NCBI GenBank assembly: GCA_963800325.1
Contig: CAWDAQ010000006.1
Location: forward strand, 310,001 to 374,000
Origin: CAWDAQ01 sp963800325
Lineage (GTDB): Bacteria; Actinomycetota; Actinomycetes; Actinomycetales; Dermatophilaceae
Direction of reading: 5' to 3'
DNA: 64,000 nucleotides
Below the pieces are notes generated by a model that worked only from the letters and a program-made list of their open reading frames with translations, ran no database searches and was not told the origin of the DNA. Positions 50,639 to 59,177 of the stretch are shown in pieces. Each line of letters starts with the position of its first letter. Position 1 is the stretch's first letter. Position numbers and translations under genes: made by a program.

Positions 50639-52000
50639 GTGAGAAAGCACCCTGTCGTCCTCGCGGCGGCGCTCGCCACCGGCGCGCTCGCCCTCGCGGC
50701 GTGCGCCCCGGGCAGCAGCTCCGACTCCGCGTCGTCCTCGAGCAGCGCCCCGTCCGGGTCGGTGACGACGGACCCGGGCAAGCTCGGCGACGTCACCCTC
50801 ACCGTCTGGGACCAGGAGGTCCGCGGGGGCCAGGACCAGCAGATGTCGACCCTGAACAAGCAGTTCCAGCAGAAGTACCCGAACATCACGATCAAGCGGG
50901 TCTCGCGCTCCTTCGACGACCTCACCAAGACCCTCCGGCTCGCCCTGACCGGCAAGGACGCCCCGGACGTGGTCCAGGCGAACAACACCCGCTCCCAGAT
51001 GGGCGAGTTCGTCAAGGCCGGCCAGCTGGTCAACCTCGACCGCTACGCCAAGGCCTACGGCTGGAACGACCGGTTCCCCGAGTCGGTGCGGGCGACCGCG
51101 TCCTACTCCCCGGACGGGACGACCTTCGGCTCGGGCAGCCTGTTCGGGGTCCCCCAGGTCGGGGAGGTCGTCGGGATCTACACGAACACGACGAAGCTGA
51201 AGCAGCTCGGCATCGACATGCCGACGACGTGGCAGGAGTTCGACAAGGCCCTCGCCACGGCGAAGTCGAAGGGGGAGACCCCGCTCGTGCTCGGCAACCT
51301 CGACAAGTGGCCCGCCGTGCACGTCTTCGGGACCGTCCAGGGCCGCTACGTGCCGGCCGACGACATCCGCACCCTCGGCTACGGCCGTCCGGGCGCGTCG
51401 TGGACGACCGACGGCAACGTCAAGGCGGCGACGACCCTCGCGGACTGGGCGAAGAAGGGCTACTTCACCAAGGGCTTCAACGGCGAGGGCTACGACCCGG
51501 CCTGGCAGGGCTTCACCAAGGGCCAGGGCCTGTTCCTCATCGCCGGCACGTGGCTGCAGGCCGACCTCTCGGACGCGATGGGCACCGACGTGACGTTCAG
51601 CCTGCCGCCGAAGAGCCAGGTCGACGACTCCGAGGTCGCCACCGGCGGCACCGGGCTGCCGTTCGCGATCACGACGAAGTCGGAGCACCCGGACGCCGCC
51701 GCGGCCTACATCGACTTCATCAGCAACGCCAAGGCGATGACGACCCTCGCCAAGACCGGCAACCTCCCGGTCGTCGACACGGCGAAGCAGCAGGCCCCGA
51801 GCCCGCTCGGCAAGGACGTCTTCTCCGCGTTCGACGAGGTGACCAGCGCCGACGGCCTCGTGCCGTACCTGGACTGGGCCACCCCGACGATGTCGGACAC
51901 CCTCGGGTCGACCCTGCAGGACCTCCTCGCGGGGAAGCAGTCGCCGCAGCAGGCGATGCAGACCCTGGAGAAGGACTACAGCGACTTCACCGACAAGTGA
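50639..52000 (+). CDS. ABC transporter sugar-binding lipoprotein
   Basis: A 453-residue family 1 solute-binding lipoprotein. The N-terminus is a lipoprotein signal (PVVLAAALATGALALAACAP, with the lipobox cysteine), then a Ser-rich spacer. The mature part begins VTLTVWDQEVRGGQDQQMST and includes ALTGKDAPDVVQANNTRSQM, FGVPQVGEVVGIYTNTTKLK and WQEFDKALATAKSKGETPLV. It is anchored to the outer face of the membrane and delivers an oligosaccharide to the two permeases. GTG start; GGAAGGAG precedes it. The ATPase (MsiK-type) is not encoded here and is probably shared. Confidence 0.92.
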   Translation: MRKHPVVLAAALATGALALAACAPGSSSDSASSSSSAPSGSVTTDPGKLGDVTLTVWDQEVRGGQDQQMSTLNKQFQQKYPNITIKRVSRSFDDLTKTLRLALTGKDAPDVVQANNTRSQMGEFVKAGQLVNLDRYAKAYGWNDRFPESVRATASYSPDGTTFGSGSLFGVPQVGEVVGIYTNTTKLKQLGIDMPTTWQEFDKALATAKSKGETPLVLGNLDKWPAVHVFGTVQGRYVPADDIRTLGYGRPGASWTTDGNVKAATTLADWAKKGYFTKGFNGEGYDPAWQGFTKGQGLFLIAGTWLQADLSDAMGTDVTFSLPPKSQVDDSEVATGGTGLPFAITTKSEHPDAAAAYIDFISNAKAMTTLAKTGNLPVVDTAKQQAPSPLGKDVFSAFDEVTSADGLVPYLDWATPTMSDTLGSTLQDLLAGKQSPQQAMQTLEKDYSDFTDK

Positions 52001-52010
52001 GGCCGCGACG

Positions 52011-52913
52011 GTGACGTCAGCGCGCACGGCTCCCCGGGGGTCCGGGCCCCCCGGGGAGCCCCGCCGGATCGGGTACCTCTACGTCCTGCCGGCGTTCGTC
52101 GTCTACGCCGCGTTCGCGCTGTACCCGCTCGTGCGGGCGGTCCAGCTCTCGCTCTACGACTGGGACGGCCTCTCGGTCGGCACGTGGGTCGGCGGCGCGA
52201 ACTACGCCGAGGTCCTCACCGACCCCGACCTGCGCGCCGGGTTCGTCCACGCGCTGGTCTTCATCGGGTTCTACGCCGTGCTCCCGCTCGGGATCGGGCT
52301 CGTGCTCGCCTCGATCCTGCGCCGGGCGCAGGTGCGCGGCCTCGGGTTCTTCCGGACCGTCGTGTTCCTGCCGCAGGTCATCGCGATGGTCGTCATCGCC
52401 GTCGCCTGGCGCCAGATCTACGCCCCGGACGGTCCCCTCAACGCCGTGCTCGACGCCGTCGGCCTCGACGCGCTGAGCCGCGGCTGGCTCGGGGACTACA
52501 CGTTCGCGCTGCCCGCGGTCGGGTTCATCGGGACGTGGTTCGAGACCGGCCTGGTCACCGTGCTCCTGCTCGCCGGGATGAGCCGGATCCCCCGCGAGCT
52601 GTACGAGGCGGCGCGGCTCGACGGCGCCGGACCGGTGCGGGAGTTCGCCGCGGTGACGCTGCCGTCGGTGCGCGGGGAGATCGCGGTCGCCCTGACCCTG
52701 ACGGTCATCGCCGCGCTGAAGACGTTCGACCTGATCTACATCACGACCAAGGGCGGGCCGGGCAGCTCGACGTCGGTGCCGTCCTACGAGGTCTACCACC
52801 AGGCGTTCGAGCTCGGCCGGGTCGGGCTCGCGTCGACGATCGGGGTCGTGCTGACGGTGATCATCTTCGCGATCTCGTTCGTCGTCACGCGCATCGGGGA
52901 CAAGGCGGACTGA
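52011..52913 (+). CDS. sugar ABC transporter permease (MalF-like)
   Basis: A 300-residue permease with six helices: IGYLYVLPAFVVYAAFALYP at the start, FFRTVVFLPQVIAMVVIAVA in the middle. The ATPase-contacting EAA loop is ELYEAARLDGAGPVREFAAV with TLPSV. It starts at a GTG 10 bases after the binding-protein gene. The stop overlaps the ATG of the second permease (TGATG-type). Confidence 0.93.
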   Translation: MTSARTAPRGSGPPGEPRRIGYLYVLPAFVVYAAFALYPLVRAVQLSLYDWDGLSVGTWVGGANYAEVLTDPDLRAGFVHALVFIGFYAVLPLGIGLVLASILRRAQVRGLGFFRTVVFLPQVIAMVVIAVAWRQIYAPDGPLNAVLDAVGLDALSRGWLGDYTFALPAVGFIGTWFETGLVTVLLLAGMSRIPRELYEAARLDGAGPVREFAAVTLPSVRGEIAVALTLTVIAALKTFDLIYITTKGGPGSSTSVPSYEVYHQAFELGRVGLASTIGVVLTVIIFAISFVVTRIGDKAD

Positions 52914-53716
52914 TGCGGGTCTCCAACGCCGAGCGGACGATGAACTACGTCATCCTCATCGCCTTCGCCGCCTTCGCCCTCGGACCGGTCGTGACGATCG
53001 TCGTCTCGGCCCTCGGCAGCGGCCCGGAGGCCACGGGCGGGCTCGCCAACCTCGCCGACGCGTGGCGGATCGGGCACTTCGGGACCTACCTGCGCACCTC
53101 GGTGCTCGTCTCGACGTTCGTCGTCGCGGTGAGCACGGTGCTGTCGGTGCTCAGCGGGTTCGCGCTCGGGACGATGCGCTTCCGCGGGGCGAGCCTGATC
53201 TTCTACGTCATGATCCTCGGGATCATGATGCCCGCCGAGGCGATCGTCGTCCCGCTGTTCTTCGACCTGCGCTCGGTCGGGCTCACCGACACCTTCTGGG
53301 CGATCGTGCTGCCGCAGGTCGCGCAGTCGGTCGCGTTCGGCACGTTCTGGCTGCGGGCGTTCTTCCGGACCAGCAGTCGGGAGATCGTCGAGGCCGCCCG
53401 GCTCGACGGGGCCTCGACGAGCCGGATCCTCTGGCAGGTGCTCGTCCCCCTCGCCCGGCCGGCCATCGTCACCCTCGTCGTGCTGACGTTCATGTGGACG
53501 TGGAACGAGTTCCTCATCCCGCTCGTCATGGTCCCGAGCAACGAGGCGCTGCGCACGGCGCCGCTCGGCCTCGGGTTCTTCCAGGGGCAGTACACCCAGG
53601 GCTTCACCCTGCTCGCCGCGGGCGCGGTCATCGTCGCGCTGCCGGTCGTGGTGGTGTACCTGTTCCTGCAGCGGCACTTCATCGCCGGGATGCTCGAGGG
53701 CGCGGTCAAGGACTGA
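52913..53716 (+). CDS. sugar ABC transporter permease (MalG-like)
   Basis: A 267-residue permease with six helices. The EAA loop reads IVEAARLDGASTSRILWQVL with VPLARP. VLTFMWTWNEFLIPLVMVPS and the C-terminal VYLFLQRHFIAGMLEGAVKD are typical of MalG-type subunits. It is the last gene of the operon; an imperfect GC-rich hairpin (about 53715-53750) and the family C palindromes follow. Confidence 0.93.
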   Translation: MRVSNAERTMNYVILIAFAAFALGPVVTIVVSALGSGPEATGGLANLADAWRIGHFGTYLRTSVLVSTFVVAVSTVLSVLSGFALGTMRFRGASLIFYVMILGIMMPAEAIVVPLFFDLRSVGLTDTFWAIVLPQVAQSVAFGTFWLRAFFRTSSREIVEAARLDGASTSRILWQVLVPLARPAIVTLVVLTFMWTWNEFLIPLVMVPSNEALRTAPLGLGFFQGQYTQGFTLLAAGAVIVALPVVVVYLFLQRHFIAGMLEGAVKD

Positions 53717-53751
53717 GGCACCCCCGGGGGGTTCCCCGAGGGGCACCTCGC

Positions 53752-53860
53752 TTGCGTCCGCACGGATGGTCGCCTGGGCGCCGACCCTGCGGACGCAACG
53801 GTGGGTGACCCGGTTACGTCCGCACGGATGGTCGCCCGAGCGTCGACCCTGCGGACGCAA
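53752..53860. repeat. family C: two tandem palindromes between convergent genes
   Basis: Copy 1 (53752-53798) has perfect 11-bp arms, TTGCGTCCGCA and TGCGGACGCAA. Copy 2 (53815-53860) has CGTCCGCA and the same right arm. The 25-base interiors are nearly the same (CGGATGGTCGCC, three to four changes), unlike a simple hairpin loop. The pair lies between the permease gene and the convergent NYN gene. Confidence 0.9.
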
Positions 53861-53872
53861 GCGGGGTGCGAC

Positions 53873-54595
53873 TCAGCCCTTCCGCTTGTCCCGGACGAGG
53901 ACCGTGACGTTCTGCCGCTTGACCTCGAACAACCCGATGGCCTCGATGAGGTCGCTCAGCTTGCGGTAGCCGTAGTTGCGCGGGTCGAACGAGGCCCGGT
54001 TCCCGATCTGGCTGCCGACCGAACCAAGGTGGGCCCAGCCGTCGTCGCCGCTCGCCCCGTCGACGGCGCTGCGGAGCATCTCGATCAGCCGGGAGTCGCG
54101 GCGGAGCGCCTTCGGGTCGCTCGCCCGCAGCTGCGGCTCGTCCTCGGCCTCGGTGGTCTGGCCGAGCCCCTCGACGTAGGTGAACACCGAGCACGCGTTG
54201 ACGAACGGCTCCGGGGTCTTCCGCTCCCCGAAGCCGTACACCTTGAGGCCGTCGGTGAGGATCCGCATGACGAGCGGGGTGAAGTCGGCGTCGCTGGACA
54301 CGATCGCGAACGCGTCGAGCGAGCGCGCGTAGAGCAGGTCCATCGCGTCGATGACCATCGCCATGTCGGAGGCGTTCTTGCCGCTGCTGTAGGCGAACTG
54401 CTGGATCGGGCGGATCGCGTACTCGTGCAGCGTCGCCTCCCACGACTTCAGGTGGGGGCTCTTCCAGTTGCCGTAGGCCCGCCGGACGTTGGCAGCGCCG
54501 TGCCGCGCGACCTCGGCGAGGATGACGTCGATCTTCGCCGCGGGGGCGTTGTCGGCGTCGATGAGCAGGGCGATCCGGCGCTCGCGCTCGTCCAT
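53873..54595 (-). CDS. NYN domain protein with C-terminal OST-HTH/LOTUS domain (LabA/Limkain-type)
   Basis: A 240-residue protein. The NYN PIN-like nuclease domain (residues 5-145) has RIALLIDADNAPAAKIDVIL, ASDMAMVIDAMDLLYARSLD and FAIVSSDADFTPLVMRIL with the conserved aspartates. The C-terminal 75 residues (DDGWAHLGSVGSQIGNRASF; YGYRKLSDLIEAIGLFEVKR) form an OST-HTH RNA-binding domain. The pairing suggests an RNA-processing nuclease; the target is unknown. The start is the internal ATG at 54595, which aligns with the family start. Confidence 0.88.
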   Translation of the reverse strand: MDERERRIALLIDADNAPAAKIDVILAEVARHGAANVRRAYGNWKSPHLKSWEATLHEYAIRPIQQFAYSSGKNASDMAMVIDAMDLLYARSLDAFAIVSSDADFTPLVMRILTDGLKVYGFGERKTPEPFVNACSVFTYVEGLGQTTEAEDEPQLRASDPKALRRDSRLIEMLRSAVDGASGDDGWAHLGSVGSQIGNRASFDPRNYGYRKLSDLIEAIGLFEVKRQNVTVLVRDKRKG

Positions 54596-54674
54596 GGAGT
54601 CCCTTCGTCTGAGGTGCTGCGAGCCTACGCTGGGGCATCGGGCCCGGCGGCGGCCGGGCGGGATCGGAGCGGAC

Positions 54675-55247
54675 ATGGCCTTCGAGGTGCGGGCCCTGGA
54701 CGCGGCGACGTGGCCGGACTTCGTCGCGCTCGTCGAGCGGTCGGGCGGGGTGTGGGGCGGCTGCTGGTGCATGAGCTTCCACCCCGAGGGGCTGAGCCGG
54801 ACCTCGGCGGAGGTGAACCGGCGGGCCCAGCAGGCCAGGGTCCGCACCGGTGGGGCCCACGCGGCCCTCGTCTACTCCGGCGGCGCGTGCGTCGGGTGGT
54901 GCCAGTACGGGCCGGTCGACGAGCTCCCGAGGATCAAGCGCCGGAAGGCCTACCTCGCGGCACCACCCACGACACCGGACTGGCGGGTCACGTGCTTCTT
55001 CGTCGACAAGGCGGCCCGCTGGCAGGGGGTGGCGGCGGTGGCGCTCGCCGGCGCGCTCGCCGCCATCGAACGGGAGGGCGGCGGGGTCGTCGAGAGCTAC
55101 CCCGAGGACACGACGAACCGCAGGACGTCGTCCTCGTTCCTCCACAACGGCACGGTCGCGATGTTCGAGGCACAGGGGTTCTCCCGCGACCGGCAGATCG
55201 GCAAGCACCACTGGGTGGTCACCCGCGTCGTGGACGGGCCGTCCTAA
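54675..55247 (+). CDS. GNAT family N-acetyltransferase-like protein
   Basis: A 190-residue protein with a compact acetyltransferase-like fold: VWGGCWCMSFHPEG near the start, VYSGGACVGWCQYGPVDELP, and the cofactor-binding region VTCFFVDKAARWQGVAAVAL (RWQG in place of R/Q-x-x-G-x-G/A). ALAGALAAIEREGGGVVESY and FEAQGFSRDRQIG follow. Substrate unknown. It starts about 80 bases from the divergent NYN gene. Confidence 0.78.
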   Translation: MAFEVRALDAATWPDFVALVERSGGVWGGCWCMSFHPEGLSRTSAEVNRRAQQARVRTGGAHAALVYSGGACVGWCQYGPVDELPRIKRRKAYLAAPPTTPDWRVTCFFVDKAARWQGVAAVALAGALAAIEREGGGVVESYPEDTTNRRTSSSFLHNGTVAMFEAQGFSRDRQIGKHHWVVTRVVDGPS

Positions 55248-55906
55248 CCCGCGTCGACGACCTCGGACTCCGCGGGCATCCAGCCGCCGTCGGTGTCGTC
55301 TGTCGCTGAGCCGGGTCGCCGGAAGGCCATGGGCAATCCGGTGGCGCGCGGCCAGTCGAGCGAGTCGGTGACCTGGACGTGGACGTGCGGCTGGGTGCTG
55401 TTGCCCGAGTTGCCGCACTCACCGACAGCGTCGCCGACGGCGAGCGCGTCCCCCGGGGAGACCCGCACCGACCCGCGGCGCAGGTGCGCGAGGAGGACGT
55501 ACGGTCCCTCCGGTCTGAGGGCGATGACGACGTGGTTGCCGGCGACCGCCGCCACGCCCTGCCTGACCCGCTTCGCCTGTCCGAGGGCGTACGGCACGAG
55601 CGTGAGCTGGGAGCGCCGGGCCGAGTGGTCGGGCTCACCGTCGTGGACGGTGACGACGGTCCCGGCTGCCGGCGCGAGGATCGGACGGCCGAACCCGCTG
55701 AAACCCGCAGGGTCCTCGACCGCGAACGCCGTCCGCCACGTCCGCGGCGCCGGCAGCCCGCGCGCGTCCACGCCGACGAAGTCGATCGCGTAGGTGACCC
55801 CGAGGGCGCGTGTGCCGTGGCTGGGGATCTTGCGAGCCGGGCTGTTGCGGGCCATCCAGAGACCCCGAAACGGCAGGCGGAGCAAGAGCGCTTGCACGTC
55901 AGTCAC
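55244..55906 (-). CDS. M23 family metallopeptidase-like protein
   Basis: A 220-residue LytM/M23-type domain: SHGTRALGVTYAIDFVG supplies H and D metal ligands, ILAPAAGTVVTVHDGEPD and NHVVIALRPEGPYVLLAHLR are the beta strands, and NSTQPHVHVQV carries the HxH motif. No signal peptide or membrane helix is evident, which is odd for a peptidoglycan hydrolase, so it could be a non-secreted relative. It overlaps the convergent acetyltransferase gene by four bases. Confidence 0.8.
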   Translation of the reverse strand: MTDVQALLLRLPFRGLWMARNSPARKIPSHGTRALGVTYAIDFVGVDARGLPAPRTWRTAFAVEDPAGFSGFGRPILAPAAGTVVTVHDGEPDHSARRSQLTLVPYALGQAKRVRQGVAAVAGNHVVIALRPEGPYVLLAHLRRGSVRVSPGDALAVGDAVGECGNSGNSTQPHVHVQVTDSLDWPRATGLPMAFRRPGSATDDTDGGWMPAESEVVDAG

Positions 55907-55932
55907 CCCCTTCCGCTTGACTACCCAATCGC

Positions 55933-55978
55933 GGCCAGCTTGGCCTCACGGCCTGGGCACGACGACCTTGTCACAAGG
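55933..55978. promoter_or_regulatory. two short perfect palindromes upstream of the methyltransferase gene
   Basis: GGCCAGCTTGGCC (55933-55945) and CCTTGTCACAAGG (55966-55978) lie in the 223-base gap before the methyltransferase, with no gene inside the gap. They could be operators for control of the restriction-modification genes; no controller protein gene is seen. Confidence 0.4.
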
Positions 55979-56129
55979 CCACGTGCGCCCGGCCCCGGGA
56001 CCAGTTCCAACTCGCGCGGCGGTCCGCTTTCGCTGTCCAGATCGACGGTGTCCAAGGCTCGGGCAACGCGCGGGTCGGGTCGGGGCCGCCGAACTAGCTA
56101 TGTCAGAGGTGAGCTGCTAAGCTTCGCAC

Positions 56130-57584
56130 ATGGGTTCGAGCTCTCTCCGTGAGACCGGCACTGCCGGCTTTCGCTACGCGGACCTCTTCGCGGGGATCGG
56201 AGGGTTCCACGCGATGCTCGACCACGCCGGAGGTCAGTGCGTCTACGTATCGGAGATCGACCGAGAGGCCCGGGAGACGTACCAGCGCAACTGGGTCGAC
56301 CCTCTGCCTGTCTCGCAGCGCCCTCACGTCAACACGGACATCTGTCTCGACACCCCCGAGAACGGCGACGTCAATGTGCCCGAGCACGAGGTCCTCGCTG
56401 CCGGGTTCCCGTGTCAGCCCTTCTCGAAGTCTGGCTTCCAGCGCGGCATGGAGGAGACGCGCGGAACCCTGTTCTGGAACATCGCGCGGATCCTCGAGGA
56501 CCGGAAGCCAGCGGTCGTGCTTCTGGAGAACGTCCGCAACCTGACGGGGCCTCGCCACGAGCACGAGTGGCACGTCATCATCAAGACCCTCCGCCAGATC
56601 GGCTACCGCGTCTCGGCCACGCCGAGCGTCTTCTCCCCACACCTCCTTCCGCCCTCGAGAGGCGGCACTCCTCAGGTGCGCGATCGGGTGTTCATCCTCG
56701 GGACCTACATCGGTCCCGAACGAGTGGAGAAGGAGCTTGAACACGGCATCGAGCCCGCACCCACGATCCTCCGCCAGCCCGTCGACGAGTGGAACGTGCA
56801 CGAATGGAACGTCGAGTGGGCGCTGGATGACGACGAGTGCATTCAAGGACTGGAGAGGTACCGCCTCAACGCTGAGGAAGTTGCATGGATCAACGCCTGG
56901 GACGACCTCGTCCAGCGAATGTGGCTCCGTCGCGGCTTCCGTCTGCCCGGCTTTCCGCTCTGGGCCGACCACTGGGTCCCGGAGCGGGGACTCGATCCGG
57001 TTGAGCTGGACCTTCTTCCGAAGTGGAAGGCGGACTTCCTGGTCAAGAACGCCCGGTTCTACGACGACAACCGAGACGTCATCGACGACTGGCGCCGCTC
57101 CCACCCGGAGTTCCTCGCCTTTCCGGCCTCCCGGCGGAAGCTCGAGTGGCAGGCGCGGGACGCCGCTTCGCTGTGGGACACGGTCATGCACTTCCGCCCG
57201 TCGGGGATCCGGGCCAAGCAGCCGAGCTACCTGCCCGCCCTGGTGGCGATCACGCAAACCTCGATCCACGGTCCCCGGCGCCGGCGCCTGACTCCTCACG
57301 AGACCGCGCGCCTCCAAGGTCTCCCTCGCTCGTTCACCTTTGGAGCCCAGCGCGACAGCGCCTCGTACAAGCAGGTCGGCAACGGAGTCGCGGTCGGCGC
57401 TGCGTGGCACGTGTTCCGGAGCCACGTCGAGCAGAATCGGGGCGACCTACCCCACACCCTCGTCGCCACGGTCTTGGGCGCAGACCACAGTCCTACCGGG
57501 GACGCCCTCGCACCGGCGGCCGCAGAGCACGAGGAGAAGCGCAGCCGAGCGAGGGCTGGCCACGCGCACCAGCTTGCCGGCTAG
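56130..57584 (+). CDS. DNA (cytosine-5)-methyltransferase of a type II restriction-modification system
   Basis: A 484-residue C5 methyltransferase with its motifs in order: I RYADLFAGIGGFHAMLDHAG; IV VLAAGFPCQPFSKSGFQRGM with the catalytic PCQ cysteine; VI VVLLENVRNLTG; VIII TPQVRDRVFILGTYI; a long target-recognition region (about residues 195-385, including LPGFPLWADHW); IX/X RRRLTPHETARLQGLPRSF and YKQVGNGVAVGAAW. The last 50 residues are a non-conserved tail. It methylates the fifth carbon of cytosine in an unknown site. Codon use is visibly less GC-biased than in neighbouring genes, suggesting transfer. Confidence 0.92.
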   Translation: MGSSSLRETGTAGFRYADLFAGIGGFHAMLDHAGGQCVYVSEIDREARETYQRNWVDPLPVSQRPHVNTDICLDTPENGDVNVPEHEVLAAGFPCQPFSKSGFQRGMEETRGTLFWNIARILEDRKPAVVLLENVRNLTGPRHEHEWHVIIKTLRQIGYRVSATPSVFSPHLLPPSRGGTPQVRDRVFILGTYIGPERVEKELEHGIEPAPTILRQPVDEWNVHEWNVEWALDDDECIQGLERYRLNAEEVAWINAWDDLVQRMWLRRGFRLPGFPLWADHWVPERGLDPVELDLLPKWKADFLVKNARFYDDNRDVIDDWRRSHPEFLAFPASRRKLEWQARDAASLWDTVMHFRPSGIRAKQPSYLPALVAITQTSIHGPRRRRLTPHETARLQGLPRSFTFGAQRDSASYKQVGNGVAVGAAWHVFRSHVEQNRGDLPHTLVATVLGADHSPTGDALAPAAAEHEEKRSRARAGHAHQLAG

Positions 57585-57686
57585 CCAGGCGCTGCCTCGC
57601 TCACCAAGGGCACGGCGCGGGCACGTCGAAAGGCCCGGCTTGGGTCTCGCCATGTCTTCCTCGGAGCGGTCTGATCTAGTGGGAGG

Positions 57687-59132
57687 GTGTCCAGTTCGTC
57701 CTTCGACCGCCCCTTCTTCCTGCCGGCCGACACCTTGGCGGAGGCGATCGAGCGCATCTACGCACTGACTGGGCGCGCCCCGGACAAGAGTCCCGGCGGG
57801 ACGAGAGCGGGCAAGCGCGCGCTCGTGGCACTGCGTGACTCCCTCGACCTCCAGATCGACATCGTCTGGACCCCCGCCGCCACAGCCGACGCCATCGCCG
57901 AGGCCCTGAGCATCGAGTGGCATCCGGAGGCGTTCACCGACCGCCACATGGTGAACCTCGACGGATTCAACGCCCTCCTTGAGGGCGCCACCGAGGCCGT
58001 TCACGCCGGCTCCCTCCATCGGCTTCGGGACGAGGCGCCCAACCACCTGACAGGACCCGGCTGGAAGGCGTTCCAACCGGCACGCTCGAAGATCGAAGCG
58101 GTCACGAGAATCGCCGCTCTCACCAACGCCCCGAGGGAGTGGCTGGGTCCTGGAGCAAAGGAGCACAAGTCGGTGTTCCTCCACCTGGCGAACAACCTGT
58201 TTCCCGACGATCCCCGTCTCGACACCCGCAGCAAGACCAAGCTCGGCTCGTCCCTCGCCGAGATCCTGGGCGTCCCGTGGACCGACCAGTGCTCGTCGAC
58301 CGGGGAGACCATCCAGCTCCTCGGACTCAACACCATTCTGGCCGGGGCCGAGCGCTACCTCGGACGTCTCGGCTCCGAGGTCGCCGACGCTCTCGCCACA
58401 CCAGAAGCAGAGGGTGACGCCCTTGCTGCCGCGCTTCTCGACGGGCTCCCCGATCACTGGGACGGGCGAAGGGCCGTGAAGTGGCTGGCGGACAACCAGC
58501 TGCGGGGAGCCAACGACAACGAGTGGCAGGGGTTCTACGGGGAGGAGCGGGCCAAGGTCGCGCTCGCGAGCGCCTTCACGCCGAGGGTCCCGTCGCCGGT
58601 CGTGCGATATGGCAACACCGTCTTCGACTACTCGCTGAACTGTGTCTGGGACATCAAGGTCCACACCGAGTACCAGGTGTTCGGCGCCGGAAGAAGACCC
58701 GGGGGCACCGCCACCCTGCTCAATGACGAGGCGGCGACACGCGCCTGCATCGAGGAGCAGGGCCTCGGCTTCCTGGTCATCGGAGGCGAGGCGGTCATGG
58801 ACGAGTCCGGGGACTTCGTCGCCTGGCACCGGGAGTTCAAGGCCAAGAACGGCGGGAGGAGGGTTGCCCCGTCGAACTCGGGGAACAGCCGTCAGCGCAA
58901 GTCGGCCTTCACGCCCTCGCAGGTGGAGGCCTTCTGGGTTCCCAACAGCGAGGCCCTCGACGCCGCGATCCTGGGTGGCCGGCTCAAGGTGAGACCCATC
59001 GGCCGCCAGCCCCCAAAGGATGCGGGAGGCTCAGGCGTCGCCCGAGCGGACAAGTTCGAGATGCGGATGCCGCAGGCGCGCGATGGCATACGCGTAGCCC
59101 GCTACGACTGGCAACACAGGCGGAGGCGGTAG
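57687..59132 (+). CDS. probable type II restriction endonuclease, uncharacterised
   Basis: A 481-residue protein between the methyltransferase and vsr, on the same strand. I do not recognise a named family. A likely PD-(D/E)XK site is VFDYSLNCVWDIKVHTEYQV (D, then D-I-K nine residues on, about residues 313-327), followed by a glutamate/aspartate-rich strand LGFLVIGGEAVMDE. Upstream, WKAFQPARSKIEAVTRIAAL, LGSSLAEILGVPWTDQCSST and DHWDGRRAVKWLADNQL look like helical DNA-binding segments. The C-terminus is basic (RVARYDWQHRRRR). The GGGAGG directly abuts the GTG start, so initiation may be leaderless or slightly downstream. Codon use is again less GC-biased than flanking genes. Confidence 0.65.
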   Translation: MSSSSFDRPFFLPADTLAEAIERIYALTGRAPDKSPGGTRAGKRALVALRDSLDLQIDIVWTPAATADAIAEALSIEWHPEAFTDRHMVNLDGFNALLEGATEAVHAGSLHRLRDEAPNHLTGPGWKAFQPARSKIEAVTRIAALTNAPREWLGPGAKEHKSVFLHLANNLFPDDPRLDTRSKTKLGSSLAEILGVPWTDQCSSTGETIQLLGLNTILAGAERYLGRLGSEVADALATPEAEGDALAAALLDGLPDHWDGRRAVKWLADNQLRGANDNEWQGFYGEERAKVALASAFTPRVPSPVVRYGNTVFDYSLNCVWDIKVHTEYQVFGAGRRPGGTATLLNDEAATRACIEEQGLGFLVIGGEAVMDESGDFVAWHREFKAKNGGRRVAPSNSGNSRQRKSAFTPSQVEAFWVPNSEALDAAILGGRLKVRPIGRQPPKDAGGSGVARADKFEMRMPQARDGIRVARYDWQHRRRR

Positions 59133-59177
59133 CCCACCGGTGGCTACCCTGGCCTCAGCCGCCGGGAGGAGCTGATC

